From: Trichoplusia ni
Taxonomy: Eukaryota; Arthropoda; Insecta; Lepidoptera; Noctuidae
Reading direction: 5' to 3'
NCBI RefSeq assembly: GCF_003590095.1
Contig: NC_039491.1
Coordinates: 5,208,001 to 5,272,000 of the forward strand
DNA: 64,000 nucleotides
Shown here: one piece after another, positions 1 to 12,545 of the stretch
Position numbering within the stretch: the first letter of the stretch is position 1
How the letters are laid out: each line of letters opens with the position of its first letter
Program-made: the position numbers and the translations under genes
Notes under the pieces: generated by a model
The model's input: the letters and a program-made list of their open reading frames with translations, nothing else
Databases searched by the model: none
Told to the model about the DNA's origin: nothing

Positions 1-1539
1 CAATGTAGAAACGAAATTATAGCTCTCATTGACATTATCCATATTTTCATCTTAATATTAGGTTATAGAAGGCAGATTATGCCTTATAACATTATCATGA
101 TTAGAAAGTAGTTAATTTTATGCATTAATATGCTAACCGCGGCATACAAGAGCATGTGGGGCATATAGGCCGCGAACACGATCGTTGTACATAATGTCAG
201 TAATAACCGTTGCCCCGTTTATATTTAGTCAACGAATTAGTGTAAATAGCCCGGAACTGGTTAATGCTTTAAAACGGGAACTTTTGAGGATTAACACAGA
301 AGGGCTGATTCAGTACCTCTTTGTTTGGATAGTTACTAAAATAGGAAGCAATGTTTTTAAGGTAGTTATGTACGTAGGTAGAGTAACAGCTTAAATGCTA
401 ACCTCTGTTACTACCGCTGACGTCTGTTCATCTGTCTGACACTAGACGGTACCAAATGAACCGTGATAGCTTGAGTAGACATTTTCACAGATGACTTGCT
501 CTTGCACTTTCTCTCTTATTGTGTATCTTTTCATCAGCCCTTTGCCAAATAAATGAGTCCGATTGCATCAACTTACATCATAGATGAATGGGATTGTTAT
601 ATAACTCCTTCTAAAATTCAGCATGTTTACTCTGACGCACGTGCTGTGTGTATTTTGCGCTACGTAACAAATTCAGCGTAAGCTGATTTCGTATTTACCA
701 ATAGAGTAGAGGAAGTGTCTATTTCGGTAGTTACGAGGTATTTGACCGCTGTTGTTTGAACAAAATATTACATAGATTTAAATATTATAATAAGAGATTA
801 GGGTCATTAGGGAGCTATCAGCCCACCCGGTAAAAGTTGTTTCGCCACATAGATTATTTCAAGAAAATGTCTGAAGTATAAAAAACATTACATAAAAAAA
901 AGGTTTAGGGTAGACAACCCTTATCATAAAAAGTATGAAAAATAGATAACAGCTGATTTTCGAACCTAAAAAATAGGCCTATCAAAAGTTTATAAGAAAC
1001 GTTCGATTCGTTTCGGAGGAGCATGATAATCAATATTGTGAGACGAGAATTTTATATTTAAGATTTTAATAATTTTGGCAACTTGGGATGGAAATATTAA
1101 TAAGCGAATATAATTATCAGAATTTATTTACCAAAACCTCGAATTTTCTAACCCTACTGGCGTCCACAGACAACAGCGTTTGAAATCAGCCATTGTTATA
1201 CTCATAGATATATCCATATTGTATCTAAAACCTAAGTGCATCTAGTGTGAAGCCTTAGTAAACTTTACAAAACAATATAGGTGCTAGCTGATCGAGCATG
1301 CAAGCTCCGCGACGCGCTCAAGCAAGACAAATTCTTGGTCCATAATATGAGCAAACTGTTGGTTCGTGCGAACCGTTTATCGTCCCCTATCCCAAACTCT
1401 TAACTATGTAGGTATACTTCACCGGGGACTTATAATATTTGAGCATAAATCTATTACAAAAAATCATTGACATATTATTTATGCTTCGTTTTGGTCGATA
1501 AGCCTCTTAAATGGATGATTTTTTGAAACTATCGCATAT
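1..1539. other. Intergenic, no gene seen
   Basis: AT-rich sequence with frequent stops in all frames on both strands. The longest open stretch (185-394, 69 codons) has no signal peptide, motif or coding-like composition. Nothing else is supported here. Confidence 0.6.
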
Positions 1540-1690
1540 ATATAAATACTATATCGCCAAGTCTTTGTGTCGTGTCGTGGGTTCGAACCCCGCGTAGGAC
1601 AAGCGTTGGTGTAATCCACCAATGCTAGTTCTGAGTCTGGGTGTCTTTGAGAATGGGACTTGAATGTTTGTGTGTTATTAATTTTTTTTG
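1540..1690 (+). repeat. tRNA-derived SINE fragment (family 1, copy a)
   Basis: A pol III B box (GGTTCGAACCC, 1580-1590) is followed by a body that matches the copy near 20.7 kb block by block: a TTGTGTGATCC-like block, AATGCT, CTGAGTC, GGGTGTCTTTG and GTGACTTG. Tail and A box are degenerate, so this is an old insertion. The resemblance between the two copies is seen directly. Assignment to a lepidopteran SINE family is inference. Confidence 0.65.
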
Positions 1691-1764
1691 GTTCGAAGGA
1701 AGTCGAAAAAATATTTATTTGAATTGCCATTTGCTCTATTGAGACATTGAAGCTAATCAATCAG

Positions 1765-1835
1765 CGTTAGCACTGGGAGTAATCGAACCTATCTGCAAGC
1801 CCTATTGCCTTCACCAATTGTCAGTGCCATAGTAA
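1765..1835 (-). repeat. Possible tRNA-like/SINE fragment
   Basis: Read on the minus strand, an AGGTTCGATTAC block resembles a degenerate pol III B box with a TGG-type A-box-like string upstream. Stems do not fold cleanly. It is probably a decayed SINE head, and could be chance. Confidence 0.3.
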
Positions 1836-1839
1836 GTCC

Positions 1840-2424
1840 AAATATCGTGGAACATCAAATTGACAGACACAGGGTTGTGGTTCAGTGGCGCTTTTAATTA
1901 AAACCAGTGGCGCAGCAAGCGGTGCCGCGGGCATTTAAAAATTAGTTTCTATTCATGACCTGCGTAACGGTCTTGTAAGACCTAGTTCTTTTTTAAGAAT
2001 GCTGTTTATTTTGAGGAACTACTTTTTCACGGCTTTTATGCATCTGAAATGAAGTTAAACACTAATCAAGAATGGTAATTGCAACCTTTGTGAGTCAAAC
2101 AACACAATGAACTATTTCTAATTACGAATTTCGCTATAGCTATTGATACATTCTGATTAGATTATGGTCGATGCGACTAGCAACAGACAAAAGAGACGCG
2201 ACAAAGGGACAGTTACAATCTATCCTTAATTGGTTATGTATCATATAGTATTAGTTATTTATTCAATCGCACTTTGCTTCCGTTGCCATATTATTATGAG
2301 AACAGGTGGCGATACGACATTCTAGATATAAAAAAATACCGTAGTATTCGTCAGTAAACGTCGATATTTACTTAAATATTTTTTGTTGCAATAGCAAAAT
2401 AAATACATAAATTGAAAAAAAAAC
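1840..2424. other. Intergenic, no gene seen
   Basis: AT-rich sequence with short poly-A and poly-T runs and no open frame of interest. Confidence 0.6.
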
Positions 2425-2428
2425 TCAA

Positions 2429-2515
2429 CTATCTAGTTATCACGGTTCATGAGATTCAGTCTGGTGATAGACGGACGGACAGACGGTCTGACAGCCGAAG
2501 ACTCAGCAAGTGTAA
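2429..2515 (+). repeat. Dispersed repeat remnant (CACGGTTCATGAGAT / GACGGACGGACAGACGG type)
   Basis: A CACGGTTCATGAGATTCAGTCTGG-like block is followed by a GACGGACGGACAG run. The same order of blocks recurs, diverged, at about 10.7, 12.4 (reversed), 14.8 and 48.6 kb (reversed). This is the debris of one interspersed repeat family. Which transposon class it derives from cannot be told here. Confidence 0.55.
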
Positions 2516-3114
2516 AGTGTTTGGATTTTTTGCACCATAAACGTTCAGAAAAATAGTTTTTTTCTATAACACTAGCATTCAAATACCAATAATACACTGT
2601 ATTTGATAGTATATACCTACCTAATAAATAGTTAAATTACTTAGTTTTAAAGTCCATTTGGTCAATGTAGTCATCTGAACTTTGCAATGTTTATTTATAT
2701 ACAAATTATAACATAACATATGATCATAAGTCTAAACAACAATAATATTTATTAGTCATACTGTTTTGATACCAACATGCAAGTTGAATCATTATTCATT
2801 ACCGCCTGATAATTATATTCAGTTGAATGTAATAAAGTTAACCTTTGACATGATTTGATTTCATTTATTTAACTCGTTACTGTTAAATCACGTTTTATTT
2901 ATAGCAACATCGTAATCCGTTCGAAGTTATTATTGTTTTAAAGTATAGGATAGTTCTAAAATCGTTTTATTTTATTATTCTATTAATTAAGTAATTAAAT
3001 AGTGTGTAAAAGAAACTACAGAGTCAATTCTTCGATAGTCAACTGTTATTTTCCTGAACAGTAGAAACTTTTTATGGTTAATAAGTTTCTTTGATTACTT
3101 ATCAAGATAGTATT
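2516..3114. other. Intergenic, no gene seen
   Basis: Very AT-rich DNA with no open frame or recognisable signal. Confidence 0.6.
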
Positions 3115-3249
3115 CTTTTATAATAACTATCGTGAGACTGATTCATTATTAAACGATGTAATGGTTTACTCACGCGTATTTATCGGGGATGCCCGACTAG
3201 TTTCGGACCCAATCGGAGTCCTAAATAATGAGCTGACGCGGCGCGATCG
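3115..3249 (+). repeat. Half-unit of palindromic repeat element, copy 1
   Basis: The segment contains the blocks ATAACTATCGTGAGACTGAT, GGTTTACTCACGCGTATTTA, ACTAGTTTCGGACC and GGAGTCCT, and ends at a GC-rich GACGCGGCGCGATCG. The same blocks occur at 22215-22306 and, as a true inverted pair, at 40876-41065. Compared with the 40.9-kb copy this is a single arm stopping at the GC-rich centre. It is a non-coding interspersed element. Confidence 0.7.
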
Positions 3250-4322
3250 AAGTAGAAAGAATTTTTCATAACCGGATATTTATTTTGACTATTCATTTTT
3301 TTGCGTGCTCTAGAAGTACATTGTTTCACAAATCGTTTAATTAACGTATATTACATTGTCCAATGGACAGTTTCACTAAAACTACAAAACGACGGTGACG
3401 TTACACTAAAATGGTCATATCTCACAGTCCAAATGAAGGCCCCGAGGCATCCCTATAACTCCAAGTTGAGTTATTACTGACAAAATTATACAGTAAAGTG
3501 GTTAAAGCGTTATCTGCTGAAGACTACCGTCGTACCAGGATTATGTGGGACCCCAACAGGATTAAAGGTCAACGAACTTAAATATATGTAGGTACCCAGA
3601 TATTGTATATAGCTATAGGATGTAAAGTTAACTTTACAAAGGTATCGAGCTCAGTACCAGGTATACATGTATAAGAGTATCCTATTTCAAATCTAAATTC
3701 TAGGTTGTCGATTTGCTTTGAGCAAACTTAGAGGAAGTTCCCTTTGTCGCTACTAGGCCTTCGACTGACGTAGGTACCTTTATAGTAATATTTATAACTA
3801 TTATTGTTATGATACGCTTAAATGTCAGATTTAAAAAAAAGAAGATAATTAAATCATATTCTGTACAATTAATTCTAACGTTAGAATTTTGAGAATTATA
3901 TAACTTACGTAGCTCATTTAAAATAAATTTATTTACATACATACATTAATTTAAGCGACTTCTGTCACTGTAAAAAATCTTGCAAAAATTTGACAAGTCT
4001 AAAAAGGAAATTTTATCAAAACTCGACGCCCATAAAGATACTAAAATCCAGGTGGGTATACAAACTCTTTGAATAAAACTCGCCTTTGTTTTATTTTTTT
4101 GAAGAACTTTGTATAAACTTGGCTGGCCGTATCGGGATCGTAACACTGTTTCAAAATGGGAACAAGACCCAGCCTATGAATATTTTAGGATGGAATCAGC
4201 AATCTGTCCTCTGCAAGCTTACGTACCTACAATGTTATTCAAGGGGATTAATATCATTCTCTACAAAGTAACTGTAGAGTGTTGTGTGGACTTTGACGAC
4301 TTGTAGTCGTAGAACATACGTC
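3250..4322. other. Intergenic, no gene seen
   Basis: Open stretches here (3700-4306, up to 80 codons) overlap one another on opposite strands and show no domain, signal peptide or splice context. I treat them as chance. Confidence 0.55.
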
Positions 4323-4470
4323 GGTACTTTTTTTTTTGGTAAGGCGGGGGAATTCTCATGGAATCCTCCCCACTCCCTCGAAAGAGGAAATGGGTAGTGT
4401 CAGACTTTTACTGACTAAACCTGAACCGCCGTGCTACGTCATCCGCGTTTTTGTGTCGGTGTATGGCAAT
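4323..4470 (-). repeat. Non-LTR retrotransposon 3' fragment, likely
   Basis: A poly-T run (4327-4338 region) leads into a segment holding GTGTCAGACTTTTACTGACTAA-like and GAATCCTCCCCACTCCC blocks, as commonly seen at 3' ends of lepidopteran LINE-type repeats on the opposite strand. With the poly-T read as a poly-A tail, the insertion lies on the minus strand. The family is recalled, not aligned. Confidence 0.4.
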
Positions 4471-4547
4471 GCGTTGCAATCCTTCATACAATACGTTGGT
4501 ACCTACTGATTTATTTGGAAGAGACAATGATTCTTTTTTATCATATC

Positions 4548-4840
4548 TTCTTCTTCTGATATATAAAATTCCCATGTCACGATGTTAGTTACCGTACTCC
4601 TCCGAAACGGTTCGACCGATTTTTATGAAATATTATATTATGCCTATTTAGTAGGTCTGAGAATCGACTAACATCTATTTTTCATACCCCTAAGTGATAA
4701 GAGTTGCTCACAGTATAAAAATATTTTTTATGTTTTGGACGAAATTTTTTGTTTTTATTTTTTTATAATGTAAAATGTAAAAAAATACATACAACTAGAA
4801 ATAATTTATTGGGAAAACCAACGTTTGTTGGTTCAGCTAG
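4548..4840 (+). mobile_element. Helitron-like element, family B, copy 1
   Basis: This copy matches the 58514-58792 element over most of its length, including AAAATTCCC(A/G)TGTCACGATG, ACTCCTCCGAAACGGTTCGA and the 3' end CAACGTTTG(T/C)TGG(T/G)TCAGCTAG. It ends in CTAG followed by T, the Helitron hallmark for insertion between A and T. Its 5' end is altered by a TTC microsatellite. It has no coding capacity, so it is a non-autonomous copy. Confidence 0.65.
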
Positions 4841-7800
4841 TTTGAATATAAAAATGTGGTGTAATTTACTACTAATGCCTTTCTATCTCGCAACCAATGA
4901 AAGTGAATATATCAGGAAAGACGAAAAATTCAGAGTCTGCGTTCAGATAATAAGTGAAAAAAGAGTACTGTAGACTGCAGTGCACACGCTTCGCAGTGCG
5001 TTAAATTTTTATGACCTGCGCTGCATCCATTTTCAGTTGGTTAGTTTCCCTTTGTTTATATCAGCCAACGCGGTTTAATATTTCGCTTTTCAGTCTTGGA
5101 TTTTACATCATAGTGTTTAATTTTACTGACTTTATTGTCACCTACATAAATGGGCAACTGAGTCCAAATTTAAAGTTCATGAAGAAGGTACCTAAGATCA
5201 TTAAGTCTACGAATATAATAATTAATAAACTAGCCGGAGTGTTCTTAAGCTGCAAAGAGAGTGTTTCTTACAAAACATCTGTAATACTGTTTAATTATTC
5301 AGACTTCTTCAATTTGATACACATAGATGAGCTACTGGTGGTTTCAATTGAAGATATTGGCAACTTTCATGTACATATTTTGCTTGAAATACCCTTTCTC
5401 ATTTTTTAGTCAACGAGTATCGTTCACTCTCCCTTTTCATTTAACGCTCAATCAGTTACACATCTTCAAATTTTGCAAGTAATCAGTTCCCCGCAATAAA
5501 AAATGGTCATAACCGAATATAATCTAAATACGTTTCCTGAGATATTTTAGCAATTCCAATTTTAGACAAGGACGTCGTTATATAAAGGGTCCCCCAACCG
5601 GATTAATCCGTAACCAAAATACGCAACATAAACATTTATGTTATGACAGAGCTCGAGTGTGTCTGTTGTATGTAAAATTAAGAGAATTAAAACTCATCCT
5701 ACGTTTCAACATGTTTCATTGTACCAAACAACAAAAGTTTGTACGAGTAAACCGTTGTTGAAACCTTTTGCTGCTATGGAGAGCTCACTTAATTATGCAT
5801 CTATTTACATTACAAGCAGTAAATATTCAATATTATAAAATGCAATTGCGTATTCAATTATTAATGCAAAAACGCAACATCAGCACAATTTATTTATACT
5901 AGTTGAAAATGCAAATTTTCATTAATGCACGATGTCTATTTTTTCCCGTACTTTAATTACACGACATCAAAGAAAACTATCGAATACGAGGAAACTGTAC
6001 CAACATACTCGCAAATGGAAAAAATGGTAGAGCTTTTTGCAGACGACGAACAAGTACATACTCAATGCGACGAACGAAGGACGAATTTGAATGGTAAAAT
6101 AGAAAAGTTTTTATTCATGTAAGCTATTGACAGCCGCTTCCGAATAGTCAAGAGGCTCTTCTTTCCCGTACAGATGATACTATCTAGATGTTATGAAATA
6201 TCTGAGTATCTGCTCACAAATTCCGGCAGAATTTGAACTTCGACATCTGCAAATACATTTTTTTTATTTATAGATTTTAGTTGTAGCTTACTTTTATTAT
6301 GGTTTATGTAATACTACTGAAATCAAATCAGATTTTTACAACATGAAAATCAAGGAAAAAAACATACCTAGGTTTATATCTAATATTATTTTACGTAAAA
6401 TTTAAATGCATAACCAAAAATCGATCCGTATGAATTAACGTAAGAGAGTTTTTATTAAAACTTGATAAACATAACTTTTGATAAGGACTATTTTTTCAAG
6501 CCGTCTTGAACTACGAGTATATAAGGAGGTTATAAAAATACGTACATATTGCTTTAACACTGTGTGGTGTTGTATTATCCTAAAGAGATTACGCATTGTT
6601 AATGTTTCCTCGGCTACGAAACACAAGGGTACCTTTGAACGTAATGACGTGAGATGAACGTAATGATTGTGGAACTAAACCGTTTGGATGATCACATCTG
6701 ATGCTAATGCTGCTCACATATTAAGGGTTATTGTGGTTCAATGGGTAGATATTTAACGGTCCATGAAATTGGAGATAATTATGTCATTAGTGGTTAGGAT
6801 TTCGTTTAATTTTTGATAAAAGGACAAGCGATTGTGTGGTCCACGAATTCTGGTTTTGAGCATAAGTTTATTTGTACCTGTAGCTTAAATGTTTCTGGAT
6901 TACAATACGCTATACAGATCTTATGGATAAAACAAATTTAAGATAATTTTACCAAACTCTTTCTCTTGAGAGAGAACGAGTCTACTTGTTCTAATGAAGT
7001 TAATTTTTATATTTTTCTAACTGATTTGAACAGTTTTTTTCCGTGTTGTACAAAATGTCTCATACCTCATCAACGGCAATAATAAAAATGTATTCATAGA
7101 AATAAAGTCCATTTTGCTCAATTTTACAGCACATTAAACAGTAATAACGAATGCAGATAAATGGAACAAATGTAGACGCTGCAAGGTTTTCGTCTAAATT
7201 ACGGTCCTGAACAAACCTTTTTTAACAGAGAAACCCTTTTACTTTCGGGCGTGGTTTTGATAATCTGACGAAAAGGGTTAAGAAAAATAAATATTGATAA
7301 AACACCGTCCATTTAATATTCTATTAAACGCGCCGTTGGATGGGCAATTTGTTAGAAAATTGTGGGGTAAAAGAAAAATTTAATGATCCGAGTACCGGTG
7401 ACGAAAATTCATGTCATATAAGAACTCTTTGGAGCTTTAACTATGTCAGTAATGTATATCACTAGAATGGAACATTAAAATTTGAGCAATTTAAAACATG
7501 CTTTCAACATGTTCAATGCAAGAACATCAACAAAATAATTTACATAAGCGAAAAGTTCTAAGAAAACTCCAGAAACATTAAGTTTTCCTCCGAAATTTGT
7601 AAAAACCCACAAAGAAAACAAACAATATTTTTTACAGAAAAGAAAATTGTGCAGCGATTAACCTCAAACTTCTAGTAAACACGAAATTCAAACTCAAGGT
7701 CGTTCGAAATAGTTCAAGTCAATACCGAAATGTGTTTATTCTGCACGTTGTCTGGCCGACACTTCGCAGAAACTAGTTTTGAGACATGACAGAAACACTC

Positions 7801-8519
7801 ATTCTTGTTGATAATGTTAGATGTTCTAGATAATATACTTCATTATATCCCTGAAATATTGTGCACAAGTGGTCTTACGCAATACTGTTGATTCACCTGT
7901 TTTTGTCTATCAGCCTTATTCAATGTTTAATGTATTATGATGCTATAACAAAATATGTAACCAAAATATTGATTTTCTATGAAATTCAATAAAATTATAA
8001 GATATCTAGTCAACTGCAATATTTGCTCTTTTTTCATTAAAAAACGAGGCATCTCAATTTTAAAAATGACCAAAATAAAAGTGCCATTATTGAACATATA
8101 TCGCAATTTCGTTTTTTCTTTTGTTCTCTAGATAATATTTACTTGCAAGCCACGTTGTTTTAATAGCCTCACTTCACCGCAATACAAAAACGTCGACTTA
8201 TTATAAGGTTCAATTTTCCTTAACAACTACCAAATATTACGAAAGCAACTAACTTTTTCTGGTGCGGTCTATAAGCAGACAGAAACTGAGGAGTAAGAAG
8301 TACTCTTAAGTACAAGAGAACACTTTTAGAGGCAGCCGTCTGTGGTCTCAACAGCGTAAACAAAGTGTTACTTCTGATAAACTTTGATTTAAGAGCCGTT
8401 ATATTATATAATACAATTTTCCGATTACCGTTCTTCATGTCTGAGGAAATTGTGTTTTATTGTTGCACTAGCTGTTGTTCACTTTGATCTGGATATTGTT
8501 TACAGCTGCAAAAAACATT
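4841..8519. other. Intergenic, mostly featureless
   Basis: About 3.7 kb of AT-rich DNA. It contains one long open stretch at 5011-5409, listed separately, and otherwise only short chance frames (for example 5925-6122). No splice-flanked exon, repeat family or RNA gene is recognisable. Confidence 0.5.
5011..5409 (+). CDS. Unconfirmed 132-codon ORF
   Basis: An ATG-to-stop frame preceded closely by an in-frame TAA. The translation is hydrophobic and rich in F, I, L and S, with one stretch (about residues 25-45) that could be membrane-spanning. I recognise no family, no signal peptide and no receptor motif. Composition is as AT-rich as the surroundings. In DNA this AT-rich, one chance ORF of this length per 64 kb is not surprising, so this is more likely noise than gene. 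Confidence 0.12.
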   Translation: MTCAASIFSWLVSLCLYQPTRFNISLFSLGFYIIVFNFTDFIVTYINGQLSPNLKFMKKVPKIIKSTNIIINKLAGVFLSCKESVSYKTSVILFNYSDFFNLIHIDELLVVSIEDIGNFHVHILLEIPFLIF

Positions 8520-8640
8520 ACCCTTTTTATGGTGGTCGGAGAAAAGGAGCGTGTTACCTTCATACCAACTTTCATCGAAATCGTTTTAGTCGTTTGAGCG
8601 TTAAGAGTTAAGAAACACAAAACATACGCAGATACTTTTG
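8520..8640 (+). repeat. Degraded repeat remnant
   Basis: A block resembling CTTTCATCGAAATCGTTTTAGTCG, followed by TTTGAGCGT, fits the 3' region of common insect interspersed repeats (a target-primed or Helitron type carrying 'AAATCGGTTCAGCGGTTT'). A weaker relative sits near 13.02 kb (CCAACCGTTTGAGCGTAG). Family assignment is from general knowledge only. Confidence 0.35.
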
Positions 8641-10690
8641 ACCTTTAAACCATGTCTTTAAAAGTTCCTCATAATTGTCAACTCAAGCATCAATAAAAAC
8701 GGCACAGTGGAGGCAATTTGGCATTTATTGTTAGATTGACATACATTAAAGAGCTATTTACTATAATACTTTGTAATTTAAGACATATTATAACATATGC
8801 AGATAAATTAGCTATGCTGACCTTGATTTCACTATTACGGGTATAAATTCATCTTTATTATATTTTGAATCAATAAGGATGCACGTAGAAGCTGAACGTA
8901 TACGAAGATAAATCAATGGTTTTTGCACTGTAATAAATAAAATTGGTTCTAATATTAGAATATAAAAATAAATTAAGATCACCAAATTAGTTTAATCAAT
9001 AAAAATGATGTTAATGTGAAGATTAATTTAAGATGCAGTGGTAATGACCCTAATCGGTTGGTTATATAGACTCAGTCTGCTTGTAATTGTGTCATCGTAA
9101 TCTACTGTTAAGCAAACAATAAAATGTGTGTTTAGTGTCTAATCGCACATGACACGCGCGGAACCTGCAAAATACAATTGCTCATCGTTTGTATAAGAAT
9201 GAAGGTATGAATGCTGCCCTTAAAGAAGGTCTCTCGGACAAGTAAACAAAGCTTAGCTTTCAAGGAAGTATGTTTCGAGAGTTTTAACTTTGAGGGAAAA
9301 CTGATATTGTAACGTTTCCTGAGAACGCCTTTTTTGTCTAACCGTATAAACTTATTTGTTTGTTTAAAGAAAAAAAAAAGATTTTTCTAAATCTATCTAA
9401 CGGACAATTCAATTCAATTTTATTAGTCATATACCAATTGAAGAACTATGACTACTATGAGGTAAAACATTTTTGTCTTATGGTGGTGCTTTTGTGGTGG
9501 TCTAGTGTTATTTGTTGTATATGTTTTCTGGTGGTATTTTATTTCATCTGCATTAAACATATTGTATAGCGATATCAGTTGAGTATAAATATCTCGATCT
9601 CAACTGGGGCAATATTCCAGTTGAGAATGTTAAGTTTGTGTTTAACTAATTAACTAGGTACTTGACGGTACGTAGAAAATTGCGAGAAGTGCTAACTAAC
9701 TCGACATCTCCGGAATAATGAATTCAAGACCTCTGCCGGCAAAACATGTGTTGAATGAAAAGCCGACACGTGTTGCTAAATAATTACGCAAAGATCTCAT
9801 TTAACTCAATACGAAAACATTCAAGAATAAAATTATATATTTTGCATGAAACATGATTCTGTACGCATGTTTCACAAAATGTTCCATTTTTTTTTATTTC
9901 AGATGTATTCGATATCCAATTAAATGACCGAAAATAATCATCTGCAAACGTTATTTAATCGACTTTGAAAAATTTTGCTTAAACCATAGGCGTAAAATCC
10001 CCGATGAAAATTTCAAACTGTTGAAATAGAAAATAAAAAACCCAAACGAACTCTGGTAAAGCAGTACGTAGATATCGCTTCGTTAAACTAGTCCATGGAA
10101 ATGTTAAAAACACACAGCATTCAAAAATCAAAACAAATGAAACGCAAACTGAAAGCGTATGCCGTGGGCCATTCAATCGTTGCCAGAAATTACAAAATCG
10201 TTTCTTTTTAATTGAAATTTTATCGAACAGATTCGATGAAGATTCCGAAAATATTAGGCTTGAGGTAAGTACTATTTCATGCTGAATAAGACGTCAAGTG
10301 CTTGACGAGAAATCGTGTTTTACAAGAAAATGTAGTAACAAATGTCGGGACAGGTATGCTCCAGTGATCTGGTTATGAGGCATGGATGCGTGAAACACGA
10401 TTGAAGAAAAGGATTTATTGCGCGGATGTGAGGGGAAATGGGAAGACGAGATACCCTAAAAAGGCACAAGTATGTACTTATATACTAAATTACATTTTCA
10501 ACAGGGAATATATTACAGTGTGATTCGATAGGAAAAAACTGTTTAGTAGAAACGTTGTTTTTTTTCTTTGATCTGTTTGTTACTTTACCAACAAAAAATG
10601 AACCAGTACGATTTAGATGTTTGAACATAAAGGCTAAATATGACCGTACCAATCGGCATTATAGAAACAACAGCATTGCAGTATATGTGA
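8641..10690. other. Intergenic, no gene seen
   Basis: AT-rich DNA with no supported exon. The 69-codon frame at 9360-9569 starts in a poly-A run and is almost wholly hydrophobic, as expected of translated AT-rich DNA. Confidence 0.55.
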
Positions 10691-10698
10691 AAATTATG

Positions 10699-10770
10699 AT
10701 TGCCTAGCTAACACATTTCATGAGATTTAGCGTAGTAACAGACGGAGGGTCAATGAAGCCTATGTATACC
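10699..10770 (+). repeat. Dispersed repeat remnant, second site
   Basis: CTAGCTAACAC, TTCATGAGATTTAGC and AACAGACGGAGGGTC follow the order of the blocks at 2429-2515 and 14773-14868. The copy is strongly diverged. Confidence 0.4.
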
Positions 10771-12415
10771 TACATGTAAAGATAGGGTTCAAATTGTTCT
10801 AGTATTTCTTAAACACAATTTTCCTAAACAAATCAAATTCCAATACAACTGTAAACAAACTATGTGGAACAAAAATGTTATTTCAAAAACTCGTAGGCAT
10901 TCCATTAGTTCCGAGAGCTAAATCTAGTGCAGGTTTTCCATACCGTCGCTTGTTAAAACTACTGTGGTTGGCAAAACTACTTCAAACATAAAACGATAAC
11001 ATGTGAACGGGGATGGAAACAAAAGAGGACCGCGGTCACGTGACCAGCTTGAATTGTACACTACGAACAATGAGTACCTCCAAAAATGCAGTGACAGTTT
11101 TGAACAAGTTTTCCAATCGTACTTGTGTCGACATAAATCAAAACAGAACGATGGAATTGGAGGTTTCTTTTGTTTTCAAAGAAACATTTGTTTTAGTTGT
11201 GGTATCGGAATATTGAAGAATCTCACCGCTTAGATTGCATCAAGTATTTCTTTATGAAAAATAAATATACAAATGTTTATTTATTCAGCTTAGGTGTTTA
11301 CGTTACGCGAAAATAAAATCACCTTTAAGAAAAAGGATCCCTGGTTTTGATAGGATCAAATGAATCAATGATAAGAATTTATTTATATTAGTGCGACATT
11401 TTAATATTTGCGCAACCCATATGAATCAAGATAAAACCCCTATTGCGGGTAACGTTCTTTATGGCAAAGGACAGAACACACTAAGGTCATTTATTTTATT
11501 AAGTCCGTAACCTAAATTTTGCAAAGCAATAAATACGAGACCGTCAAAGCCGTTGAGAATCACGTTGCCAATTTTGGTTCGAGTGTATTGACCGTAAAAT
11601 GACGTCACCTATCAAACGAACAACTATTTACGATGAGACTCATAGCAATTGTACATTGAACCTCGTCTGCCCCTTATTATCTATGTTACATTGCAAGTTT
11701 TTACTCAGAAAAGATTAATTAACTCGCCATTATTATTCGATTTATTTGTCATTTTGTTTGTATTTCATTAAAATTTAAAAACATTTCTTCTATATTGTTT
11801 TTTACTAGTTTTAATGATCAATTGCTTTGTGATAAGCGTCATTTGTTCATTGCTTTTAGTTATCTCGTGTTTTCATTTGGTATGCAAGTAACGAATCTAT
11901 TATCCATAGCGTAGCTCTACTAAGCCCACGTCATTAGCTTAACATTATTCATTGATTAAGTACATAATACCTACTGATGAGTCAATACTATTTGCAGTAT
12001 TTGCGTATCTGTAACATAGTGTTATCTTGAACGGAAACCAGTAACCTGGAGTGTTTAGTTCAAATTCTCTTGAAAACTGACTCAGTTTACTAAGAATTTT
12101 GTAGAGAAGATATAGGTATTTACTTCTGGTATACTTTATTGGACGGCCAACGTCGTAAAAGTCGACCTTGGATTTTAAAGGCCCTCTTAATGAGGATATT
12201 AGGAAAACCGAATTTGTGATCGTTTACCTGGTAGTAAAATATTACGTTGCTAGGAAAATAGGATAAGTGCATCGAACATTCAGCTACTTTAGTTCCCAAT
12301 TTCATGATCTCATAAAACATTATTTTTCCTTGGTTTTTACATGACATTGATTTTTTATCTTACGACTATCTCGTATGTATTAAGTAAGTACTTTTTAATA
12401 GTAGCAAAATAGACG
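10771..12415. other. Intergenic, no gene seen
   Basis: Two overlapping frames at 11003-11233 read in different phases through the same DNA, and neither has recognisable features. No other signal is evident. Confidence 0.5.
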
Positions 12416-12545
12416 CGGTCCATAAGAAACTGAAGAATGGCTAAAATTTTTGGATTCCGTACCGAAAGGGCAAAAATTCCCTATTAATGAGGCTCCGCTG
12501 CCCATCCTATTGTATCTCGTGAACCGTGCTAGCTAGATACTTGAA
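12416..12545 (-). repeat. Dispersed repeat remnant (reversed copy)
   Basis: On the minus strand, AGCACGGTTCACGAGATACA is followed by a GCAGCGGAGCC-like block, then CCCTTTCGGTACGGAATCC. The order and content fit the repeat at 2429-2515 and 14773-14868, with the 'GGTACGGAACCCTAAAA' extension common in Lepidoptera. Confidence 0.55.

Noticed and set aside
3700..4306. Cluster of 61-80-codon ORFs on both strands
   Set aside because: Mutually overlapping, no motif, no splice signals, composition as in intergenic DNA.
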